Source: Liquidambar formosana (taxonomy: Eukaryota > Streptophyta > Magnoliopsida > Saxifragales > Altingiaceae). From it: a DNA stretch of 64,000 nt. Every line of letters begins with the position of its first letter. Positions within the stretch are counted from its first letter, which is position 1. The position numbers were made by a program, and so were the translations under genes. Positions 23,244 to 34,840 of this stretch are shown one piece after another. The notes below the pieces were generated by a model that worked only from the letters and a program-made list of their open reading frames with translations, had not been told where the DNA came from and searched no databases. The DNA is taken from the NCBI GenBank assembly GCA_039720395.1, contig CM077820.1, forward strand, positions 18,063,923 to 18,127,922. The letters run 5' to 3'.

Positions 23244-23705
23244 GGATGTGTATTTAAACATTTCTGCCATAACCTTTATTTCAGTTTTTTATTTTCATTA
23301 GCAATTGCATGTTTATATGAAAATACGCGCGAATCTACATAAATCACTGATATTTCATTGAAAACCATCCACCAAGACTTGATCGAACCAAACAACCACT
23401 ATCTTTCGAACTCGGTATCTGTCGTGAAAATCTGCTAGCAGAAATCCACACAAATGTGTGCGCAAGACAAAGTGATGGTATGCATGTTGCGTACGCAGGA
23501 TGATAGTGTGCGTACGCATGATGCGTACGCAATTTAGAAATTATCGTACGCATGTGAGTGCTCTATGGGACCCACACAGCTGCATGATTATCCTTTTCTT
23601 TTCATTCCACCGCCTTCTTTCAAAAGTCCTCGATAATGACAAACCTTTCTGAATGCCTTAAATCATTTTCTTTATTCCACCGCCTGTCTTCAGAAATTCT
23701 TGGTA
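23143..23705. other. Spacer between the two antisense genes
   Basis: Holds a long T run near 23200-23242 and palindrome cluster 7. No coding sequence is recognised. Confidence 0.5.
23455..23552. repeat. Paired-palindrome cluster 7 (six decamers)
   Basis: Starts are 23455 (TGTGTGCGCA), 23476 (degenerate), 23488, 23509, 23522 and 23543 (ATCGTACGCA). Steps are 21-12-21-13-21. Intergenic. Confidence 0.88.
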
Positions 23706-24323
23706 ATGGCAATTCTTTCCGATTGGATTAAATCTTTTAATCGTCAGTTTCGCGAGGAGCTGAATACACAATTCCACTTAGCTTCTTTACTTGATTACTC
23801 CAAAGTGCGGATCGATCAGAACTTTCTTCAATTTGCTGCGGGATTTTGGGATCCTTCCCGTCATGTGTTTCGCTTCAACAATTCAGAGATGTGTCCTACC
23901 ATGGAGGAGTTTGGAGCTATTCTCGGGCGTTCCGACTTTACTCATGTCCTGCTACCCTCAATTGCCCAAGCTAAAGCTGAGGATTTAGTTCCCATATTTG
24001 GTATCTCCTTTAGAGTTGCTCGTGACTTGTTTTCAGATTCCCGAATAAACTTGCAGTCCTTGATCTCATATTTCCGTCAACTTCCTACTGCGGGCACAGA
24101 AAACCAACCTCAGTATCAATTAAATGCCACTTGTTTTTGTATCTTGGCAAAATACTTATTCATGGGTGATTCTGATTTTGTTGACGCAACTCTGCTGCGA
24201 GTCCTTCCTGTCTTAAAGGTTCAAAATCCTTGCATGATGATTTTAGCTGGTACTCTCAATGCTTTGAGCAAATTCGTGAGAGGTGAGGTTTCCTTCATAG
24301 GCGGTAGTCCCCTTTTGCTGCAG
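23706..24323 (+). CDS. DUF7745-like plant transposon protein, first exon only
   Basis: 206 codons run from ATG (23706) to a consensus donor GTGAGT after LLLQ (24323, phase 0). The protein includes FAAGFWDPSRHVFRFNN and CPTMEEFGAILGRSDF, the pattern I associate with DUF7745 / PMD-like N-terminal domains of plant retroelement ORFs. No molecular role is established. The following intron holds palindrome cluster 8 and is cut at 24498 by copy B, so the 3' part is lost. It is the second antisense gene of the element, 563 bp after the PMD stop. Confidence 0.55.
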
Positions 24324-24379
24324 GTGAGTTTACTGCCTCCTTCCCCCTTTTTTTTTTTTCAGTTCTGCTACTGCCTTGT

Positions 24380-24481
24380 TGCGTACGCATTTGGAGGTGT
24401 AGCGGACGCAGCTTGCGTACGCATCAGTTTACATTGCGTACGTTATGGGTTGCGTACGCAATAGTTTATTGAGCGTACGCA
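24380..24481. repeat. Paired-palindrome cluster 8 (six decamers)
   Basis: Starts are 24380, 24401 (AGCGGACGCA), 24414, 24435, 24451 and 24472. Steps are 21-13-21-16-21, exactly the pattern of cluster 1 in the LTR 6.2 kb away, although spacers differ. Confidence 0.9.
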
Positions 24482-25381
24482 TATTTGGTAGCATTTGTTA
24501 AGAGGGCCTCATATTGAAATTGAACTGACTTTCGGGGACTGTTAAGGCCTTCATTTTTTTGCAACCTTTATCTTCTGTTGCTACTTGTCATTGGTTGACA
24601 AAAAGTAGATTTCTTGTTGATATAGAAGTAATTGCAGTGATTTGCAATCATCATCCGGGGATTTAAGTGACTGGATTGATTAGAAAGTGATTATTCCTAA
24701 TTGTGGCAGTTTTTTTGGTGAAAAAAATTTTAGTTTTAAAAAAGGCCAAAGCTTATCCTCATGGTCTTCTCACCTGAACTCTTCGAATGCATTTTATCTT
24801 GCCCATGGATATCCGAAGATTTTTGTGCCACTTTTCCTGGTTGAACTGGGCAACTAGGTTGTGTTTCTTAAATTTTTTGCATCTGTGGATAGAATCCGAA
24901 TCTGCATTTGGCATTATTGAATGATAGGATTTATATGTGCTTATAACCTGAGGTGCTTGAAAATACTGCCCCATAGTTTTTGTCAATGATAGGCTTCCTT
25001 AACAAGTCAAAGGAACTATTTGTTCTAATACAAGTCTAACTGTAAGACTTCCTGTTTGAAAAATTGTTTCAGCCTCTAAACTAACTGTGCTGCCCATCCT
25101 TAAGAACTATGCTATGTGATGACTCTGTCGAGTTTCCATTACTGTTTGATATTGACAAATGGAAATTATGCTTATATATTTTGCGTTCTCTTTTGCAAAT
25201 ATGTTTTTCAATGAGTTGGCATTATTTGGTGTCTTCTTCTGGTGCTTATGTCTTAGCCATTGCAGCCCTTTGCATATATCATGAAGGGGTTCTATATTAT
25301 CAGGTATTCATGACTTTTCATATGTTGAGTACTCTTTTACTCTCTTTTTCTTTGTATTCAGCATTTTTACCATGTTCTAAC

Positions 25382-27370
25382 ATCTATGAGGCGGCCTCAA
25401 GGAAGAGGTTTGGAGTTAGCAAGAAAACCATAGCCTCCTACTTATCAGAGCTAGACTGCATTCGAAGATCATCAGATTTCCTTAGGTCTAGTGCACGTAA
25501 TACTAGTGAACATGTGTAGACGATAGAACAACGGCTTCTGGTTGTCAACCAATTGGGTTCAATGCTACTTTAAACAGCAGATTGTCTGCCCCCACTCCAC
25601 CACGTGCAATTAGAACTCTTAGTTGGGAAAAGGTGAGGGAGAACTTCTGGTTTGTCAACCAAGTGGAATGAATATTGTATAGCTAGTAATTTACTTTATT
25701 ATCCTCATATTTTTGTTTCTCTTCCACCAGGCTGTTGAATATTTCAAGAAAATTTTTCATGATCTTGACATTATTTGTTCCTACGAGTAATATACTTTTG
25801 CTCTTGCTAAACCCCTTGGGGCCACCCACACAAGGTTCCATGTTTCTTATGGGCCTTGGACTTACCTGGTCCATATGGGTTGGGTGGTCTTATATGGACT
25901 CGAGGTTTGCCCGAAGGGCTTCCTCATTATAAAAAAATAAAATAAATACTTTTGCTCTTATGAAATACTTTGCTTCTCTTCTGCCAGGCTGTTGAATATT
26001 TTGAGAAACTTCTTGATGATCTAGATATTATTTCCTATTCTTTGGACCCATTGTTTGAAAGAGTTTCGCGGTTTGTGGTTCAATTCCAAAAGTCTCAGCC
26101 TAATTTAGTTGCAAGAGCTCATCTCCAGGTTGGTATCCACTGTGCCTTCTATTTCTACTTGCTGTTTCAATTCTGTTTCTGGTTTGATAACTGTGGTCTC
26201 TTCTTTTGTTCTATGATGTGGCTACTGATTGTCACTAGGTACCTACTTTATCAGGCTGTTAGGTACTATTTTTCTTATAACAAATACTGTTTCCATTTCA
26301 ATTCTTTAGAAAATTTCACACATACTATATATGAAGATGTGACAAGGACATTTGTTGGAACATGACTAGCTTGAGAACAATTGAAGGTGAGATTGGTGAA
26401 TTTCCAATCACTATAGGCCTACAACGGTAGGCATTGGGCTTGTATGATGTTTTTTTTTTTTTTTCCATTAAAAAGGTTGAGTTAACTGGGAACATTGTCT
26501 AAGATATCCTATGGGATATGTTCGAATGTTTGATGACAAATTAGTTTTGGTAAATGCTAAGTTATAACAATGTAGAGATGCTTAAAATGAAGAGGTTTTT
26601 TGGGTAAGCAGGAATAGACATTATATTGGAATATAATTCTAATAAATAGGAGTAAAATCAAGGAAATAATGAAAAATGTCGATGGGGAAGGAGATTCCCA
26701 AAAGTGCTGTGATTTGTTATAATGAATTATGGAATGGAGGATTTAAGAATATGGTACCCAGGTGATGGATGAAGTGGAGAAGTGTTTTAGGCTACAAATG
26801 TCAATAATGTGAAAGCATTTAATAGGGGTTCCTAAAAAAGCTTGTTTTTTTCAGAGGGGACAGACAATTAGGAACAGAGAGAGTAATTCATATTACATTC
26901 AAGAAATTATTTATTATTTATTTTTGTCGTGCACTATTCTTAATTTTTGCTTTTTCCATAAGAATTAAAATTTGTTTAAGGTAAAATGTATGCACAAGAA
27001 ATACACAGTACCATGGATTCTAAGGATGCTCTGGTCCTCACTGAAGAGTATTTAATTTATAATTTTATGAGATACTTAGTGATACTTAGTGATTATTCTG
27101 AAGCTTGCAATGTTATCTTTATTTTTTATTTTTTATCTTTTATTTGATTTATAATCTCTTTTCTATCATTATATTTATTAAATCTTTTTTTGATAGGAAT
27201 ATATTTATTAATTCTCACCCTTACCTTCATAAAACAGGTTCTATTGGTCCAAGATGGGAAACTTTATGGGCGGATCCTATCTTTTCTGTGATCTCTAGAG
27301 CTGCAGCATTACCTGAAGTCACAAAGAATCATGATATCCAAAAGAATGAATATGTTTTATAATTAGGACA
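25382..27370 (+). pseudogene. NAA35: NAA35-like pseudogene, copy B
   Basis: Same exons as copy A but frames are further broken: one base is lost in the HIASYL exon near 25430, one in EHG near 25513, three in the DIIC codons near 26030, and one G in YGRDP near 27272. The nonsense TAA after NEYVL is shared with copy A, so it predates the duplication. Nothing here could encode a working NatC subunit. Confidence 0.6.
25806..25945 (+). mobile_element. SINE, copy B
   Basis: Same insertion as 15279-15419 with the same 14-bp flanking duplication (25792-25805 and 25946-25959). Its A tail is one base shorter. Confidence 0.75.
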
Positions 27371-28054
27371 GGTGAAGATCTTTATTGGCCTTTGTTATAT
27401 TTATATTTTTTAATGCATCTTTTTCCAGAGTATTCTCGTGAGAAATCTTGATCTATTCCAACTATTTGGACCATTATTGTTGTTGGGTTGGCTTGGAACT
27501 CCAAAGAAATGGTCCATAGGAAACTTGATTATCAGGTGGCTATTTTCTTCAAGCTGGGTTAACTTTTAGTCCAGAAGATGTTTTATTTATTTATTTTTAT
27601 TTTTTATTATCAAGTTGCTATTTTCTTCAAGCTGGGTTAACTAGTTATTTAATCATTCCATCACAGCATCCTGTTTGACTGAGAAGTTTTCTTGAGATTT
27701 TCATGTTGGATTGCGTTGACCAAACAAAATTGATGCATTATGGAGCATGTATGAAAGCACGGTTTGTCTAGGCAAGGTTTATAACCTGAAGAATAGTCAA
27801 GTATTCTGTTTCAGTTGATTTTTTATGAAGTTCACAAGGCTAACCAATTTCTGTCATGTTCCTTTGTGTCTTAGAATTTATTAGTTTGGACCTTTTAACT
27901 CCCAACACCAGTTAGGATCTAAGATGATCAATTTTCGCCTACATGAATCAATGTGATGAAAGCCAAATTTGATTCCTGTATGTGATGCTTATCTAATATA
28001 CATGATGTCCTTTGTTCAAGTGTTTCTTCTAATGGTTTTGTAGTATAATTGCAG

Positions 28055-28189
28055 AAAATTTTGTCACTAATCGGTGCAATGCTGAGGCAAAAGCAGTGGT
28101 TCCACCAATTAAAATTAAAAAAGAAAATAAGAAACGAGCAGCATCATCTGATCCGGATCTTGCAAGTTCAAGAGACCTGGATGACACTG
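28055..28189 (+). pseudogene. Unidentified exon fragment rich in Lys/Asp
   Basis: Between an acceptor (AATTGCAG) and a donor (GTATGC) one frame reads NFVTNRCNAEAKAVVPPIKI, then a basic stretch KKENKKR and SSDPDLASSRDLDDTG. I do not recognise the family. The 5' half of this exon is also present at the end of copy A, where the LTR cuts it. It could be a 3' exon of the NAA35-like gene or of another captured gene. Confidence 0.35.
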
Positions 28190-28724
28190 GTATGCACAGG
28201 TGCATAGATAATTTAACTCTTGTCACTACATTTCTAACTAGGAGATATATCTATTGAGCCCCCATCTGCATCTAGTTCTTACTGGGAAGTGGGAACTTAA
28301 TACCTGAATCAAATCATGTATCTTGTGCAACTTGGCTAGCCAAACATTACACTCTGTACAATTCAATTTTCACATTACATGATGAGTTAGAACCAAGTAT
28401 TCTGATTAACTTTTGTATGCTCTAGGATTGAGTCGCAGTTGAAAAGTGCAACGTGTTCTATTGGTGACGAAGAGATCAAGAGTTCAAAGATATTTTCATT
28501 TTTTTCCGATGTTATCAACTTATTGATTCTCAAAAAAATTTGTTTAGTACTTAAAGTATCAAAAACCATTCCAAAATATATTCATATGATTATATTAAAT
28601 TATGTCAATCGTTTATCTCCAGGGAACTTTTTTTCTTATTGTGTGGTGATTTTGTTTTTATATAGGTTCATATGGATTCTCTTATTGCTAAATGGAAGCT
28701 CAAATTTTTTTTTAAAATTTTTTT
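28190..28724. other. Non-coding AT-rich stretch
   Basis: No gene, repeat or splice-flanked exon recognised. Confidence 0.4.
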
Positions 28725-28786
28725 AAAATCATGCGACAGATATAACCACCCTAATGTAATTTATTTGAACGATGGAAGCTCAATAT

Positions 28787-28821
<35 letters not shown>

Positions 28822-28950
28822 AATCATGCGACAGATATAACCATCTCTAGGACTCATTGAGACGGATATAACCATCCCAATGTTATTTAAACGTTCCAAA
28901 TGTTCAGAATTGACCTCATTGAGACGGATATAATCGTCCCTAGGACTCAT
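28725..28950. repeat. Second GACGGATATA-type cluster (CACTA-like subterminal repeats)
   Basis: Four imperfect copies (CGACAGATATAACCACCC, CGACAGATATAACCATC, GAGACGGATATAACCATCCC and GAGACGGATATAATCGTCCC) lie near 28734, 28829, 28859 and 28921, around an A run at about 28790-28818. It is the same motif family as 1399-1690, 27 kb away. No CACTA terminus is visible beside it. Confidence 0.5.
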
Positions 28951-31077
<2,127 letters not shown>

Positions 31078-31106
31078 CTAGTTGGTACATACGTGCGTTG
31101 CACGTG
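31078..31106 (-). mobile_element. Helitron 3' terminus on the minus strand (5' end not found)
   Basis: The minus strand reads a hairpin ACGTGC-AAC-GCACGT (about 31091-31105), then GTATGTACCAA, CTAG (31081-31078) and a T. This is the same hairpin family as the 523-894 element. The body extends rightward for an unknown distance; I could not place its TC start. Confidence 0.5.
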
Positions 31107-32273
31107 GACAATTTTAAGTGTATCCTTATTTCATGTCAATGTATTAGAGATTTCTTATAACCAGGGGAGATACTAAAAACAATATGTTATAATGCATTTG
31201 AACAAATAGTTGGTGTTCAAATTGATGGCTATTTACTTACCCAAAAAAAAAAAAAAACTAACTAATGACTATTTATTGGTAATGAAAGAAGTGATAATTC
31301 AAACAAAAACTAATATGCTGCACACATTACTAAGAAAATAATTAATTATAAGGGGAGTTATAGATTGGTCGGGCTATGGGAAAATAATTAATTATAGTTC
31401 AATACACATTACTAATAACTACCAAGTAAATGACTACTAATTTAACGAAGAATGCTAAGCGTCATGAGTCAGGACTCAGGCGTAAAAGATATAGAAAAAT
31501 CTACAGTTGACAGTAAATCTAATTCAAAACTTAAGAGAGATTCACTTCTCATACATCTGATTGTTTAGTTATATTAGGCTATACCCAAGAGTCTTTTCCA
31601 AACCTCTCATTTGCTAATGCTATATCTCTTATTTGAGTCACTTCATCTCATTTTCCTCCTCATGCAAATTAATATGACACCAAATCATAGGCACCAGAGC
31701 TCTCAGGCACTAAATCCAAGAGCCGCTTTCCTATAAGACCTCCCCAAATGTCAGTATTTGTATAAACTCTTTTAAGCAGTAAGCAAAGCACCTAGTGTGC
31801 AGGAGCATTATGTCTTCAAGCCGCCCTGCTTTGCTTAATAAATCTACCATAGAAACACATAATACATGCCTAGAAAATCATTTAATTTGGATACGTGTGG
31901 TTTGTGAAACCATCATTTTCTTGCTGGAATCATTAAACTAAAACACACATCATCTAGCTAGTAGATGCACCAGGCAAACGGATTCAGTTTAGACTCTAGA
32001 ATAGGCAACAATGCCTAATAAAGTATCATTCCAGCCAATTTAAAAATTGAAATGAACTTATTCATAAGGAAAGATAATTGTCCAAAAACCTATTGTCCTA
32101 CACACTGAGGACTTTCCATAACACAGAAACTCACAGTAATATGTGGAAATTTGTCTAATAAATCAATAGAGCAGCTTTACTCAAAATTTTGAGTTTCAAT
32201 GGAGTTCTGAAGATTAAAAAATTCCATGTGAGTAATTTCTAGGAACAAATCCCTCACAACAAATAAATATAGA
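31107..32273. other. Possible Helitron body / non-coding
   Basis: No gene recognised. A near-repeat of AAATAATTAATTATA occurs at about 31336 and 31382. Confidence 0.3.
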
Positions 32274-32464
32274 GTTATGTTTGGATAAGGAATTTTTAGA
32301 TGGAATTTGTTTTTGAGATGGAATTTGTAAAATTTTTATAAGGAGTTTCTTTATAAAAATTTGTAAAATTTTTGTAAGGATTTATAAGAAGTTTTCTTAT
32401 AAAAATTTCACAAATTTCATCTCAAAGATAAATTCCACCTAAAAATTCCTAATCCAAACATAGC
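32274..32464. mobile_element. MITE with long terminal inverted repeats, ~191 bp
   Basis: The left end GTTATGTTTGGATAAGGAAT plus TTTTAG is mirrored by the right end CTAAAAATTCCTAATCCAAA plus CATAGC. Inner parts also pair (GATGGAATTT with AAATTTCATC), so the element folds almost fully. No coding. Superfamily not decided. Confidence 0.7.
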
Positions 32465-33893
32465 GCTTACAATTTTTCCTTTGAATTTGACAAGCAAATA
32501 TGGAGACATTCAATTGCGCAAAACTTTAGAAAATTGTTGTTGTCATCTACGTTGTTGTTGTTGTTGTTGTTATTGTTGTTGTTATATTGGGTCCAAAAAA
32601 TGGGTAGTTGTTGTAGTAAAGAGTAAAGATTCAGGGGTGAGGGCATATAAAATTAGAGGGACAAAAACTATCTTTTTCTATGTAACAAAAAATGGGTAGT
32701 TGAATTCTTTTTTGTTAGAGGTATCTCCCAATTCTAATTTGGGATTTCAATTGGAATCTAAACATGCCTAATTGTCACAACTATTTAGTGAATTTAAATA
32801 CCAGACATAGAGCTTGTAGGAAGAAGTAGACAACTATAGCAAAGAAATAAGAAATAGTTTGAGTACCACATATAGAATAAAATTACAATATGTCTTATGG
32901 GTGATGATGTTCAATGAATTAAGAAATGTTTGACGGGTAATAATCACTGATATCATAGAACTATAAAAGGAAGGTTTGAGGTTTAAAACTTGACCACAAT
33001 AAAAAAATAAAACCCACCAAGCCTACCATGACAACAACTCAAACCACTCTGGCCACCTCCCCTGTTTCAAGTAAAGGCAACAATATCAATTCAACGAACC
33101 AACCAAAAAATGTCCCAAATGGATTTCCAACAAAAGAAAAGAAAAGAAAGAAAAGTGTTTCAAATGGCTTGGTAACTTATATTAGAATTATCTTCTTCGT
33201 TTTTCTTTTGAAATTATATAATTTCTTTTAAAATTATATAATGTTTCAAATTATATAATGTTTACACTAGCAAGCAATGATAAATCATATGGTATGTAAT
33301 CAACATGTTTATGATCGAGCCCCATATGTTTAAAATGTGATTAAAAATCTAATGTCGGTGAAAAAGCACTTGAAGGAGGCAGAAATTGTAAAAGCACTTG
33401 AAGAAGAAAGTACTAAGCGGGCTATAGAAATAGAGCTTCTTCGATAGACTATGAGACAGGAGTTCATGGCAATGCTAGCCAATCAGAAATAGGTATACCA
33501 AAATTTAATTTAATTTAGTTTTGTTTCTTGAAACTCTTTATAAATATTATTACTTTGATGGCTATAGAATGCATAACCAATAGGATGAATATGATATATG
33601 GGGGTACAAAATCTTTGATTTGATTCTATCTGTTCTCTTTGAAACCTCTCTAATTACCAATCCGATCATGCCACATCCCAGTGCTTTGAAATTTACCATT
33701 ATTCCTGTGGAAATGATGAGAAGAATTGATTTTGTTTACAATTTGGCCTGTGTTTTCTTTTAAATAACAGTGTAGGTTGCCTGTGGCCTAAGAATAATGG
33801 GATAGAGTGTTGTGATTGGTAGTTGGAGGAACTATAATAACCTGACCTTAAGGAATGTGTCAAGTAAGTTTGTAATTGGTTTCCAATATTTGT

Positions 33894-33896
<3 letters not shown>
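32465..33896. other. Non-coding region with a (GTT)n microsatellite
   Basis: (GTT)n runs at about 32551-32590 with one interruption. The rest has no recognisable gene or repeat. Confidence 0.45.

Positions 33897-33945
<49 letters not shown>
33897..33945. repeat. (TA)n microsatellite
   Basis: About 22 uninterrupted TA units. Confidence 0.9.
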
Positions 33946-33946
<1 letters not shown>

Positions 33947-34599
33947 GTATCTTTTGGCAAGTATGTTGTTGGACAGTACCCAAGATTTCTAAGAGTCCAT
34001 TGGAAGTTCTTGAAAACTGTTGTGAATAAGTTGTTTGAGTTCATGCATGAAACACATCCAGGAGTCTAGGTTATTTTTATGCTCTTATATTTTATTTTTA
34101 AATCTATGTAGGATTGTGAGGTGCCAAAATATCTATAGAATAGAGTGATTATTTTTTATACTGGCATTCTGTATTAGTTTGTGGAGTTGAAGCATAGAAT
34201 GAATTTGTTACTTGTGATGGGTACATTTTGGTCTTTGTTTCAATGACAGAATATTTGATTTAGAATCGTGTTTTGTTTATGCTGCTTGTCATAATATATC
34301 TAAAAGTGGGCTTTAGTTGTAATTCTTCCTTGCATTGCATTAAGTGTTGTATTTTTTGACACTGGAAGTCACAAGCTCGGAGGTGGAGGAGGTTATAGGA
34401 GATAGATAGTCAATATAAAGCCTTTAGTTACAATTTCATGAACTATAAATCCTGTAACCAATAAAGGATTAGTGTTGCTGAACTTAAGTATGTGTTACAT
34501 ATTATCAAGTATTTTTTCCAATTTTTCTTTTTATAGATTTATTTTCCAACATATCCATAACGCTAGAACCAAAATTTAAAAACTGTTTTTTACGAGCCC
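33946..34599. other. Non-coding region, nothing recognised
   Basis: AT-rich and without supported exons. Confidence 0.35.
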
Positions 34600-34840
34600 G
34601 GATCAATCCGAGTTCATGCTGGATCGATCTGGGTTGACAGAACCAAAATTTACATTTCTAGAGTAGTATGGATCGATCCACTTAGGTCATGGATCGATCC
34701 ACCTAGGCAGAAGCAAAATTTGCATTTTTAAAATATCATGGATCGATCCCCATAGGCCATGGATCGATCCACCAAGGCAGAAGCAAAATTGCCATTTCTA
34801 AAATACCATGGATCGATCCTCCTAGGCCATGGATCAATCC
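34600..34840. repeat. Paired-palindrome array of GGATCGATCC, 70-bp period
   Basis: Decamers start at 34600, 34621, 34670, 34691, 34740, 34761, 34810 and 34831. Steps alternate exactly 21 and 49, so pairs repeat every 70 bp four times. Five are perfect GGATCGATCC; the others vary by 1-2 bases. Between pairs lies GGCAGAAGCAAAATT. It resembles a piece of an LTR, but no element borders are visible. Confidence 0.9.

Larger units (their letters stand above)
17601..24498 (-). mobile_element. Truncated LTR element with antisense PMD and DUF7745-like genes
   Basis: A 1671-bp LTR (17601-19271, ends TGTAAGCGCC and GTGTCTACA) is followed by a minus-strand purine tract, so the element reads leftward. The two genes inside run on the plus strand, antisense to it. 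Ty3/Gypsy elements of the Tat group (Ogre, Retand) are known to carry antisense ORFs beside the 3' LTR, some with plant mobile domain similarity, so this is my best placement. The gag-pol region, primer site and second LTR are absent: the element stops at 24498, where copy B begins. TGCGTACGCA palindrome pairs pervade all non-exonic parts. Confidence 0.65.
24499..28105 (+). repeat. Direct repeat copy B (3.61 kb)
   Basis: Second copy of 13954-17600, 40 bp shorter. Differences include substitutions and at least 25 places where B lacks 1-4 nt. One T run (near 26450) is longer in B. It starts abruptly at the truncated end of the antisense-gene element. Confidence 0.9.

Noticed and set aside
18130..24481. 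CRISPR-like array
   Set aside because: Spacers of 11 nt and palindromic decamers in a eukaryotic retroelement do not fit CRISPR repeat/spacer lengths, and no cas genes exist.
33699..34069. Open frames rich in Ile-Tyr
   Set aside because: They are simply (TA)n read as protein.
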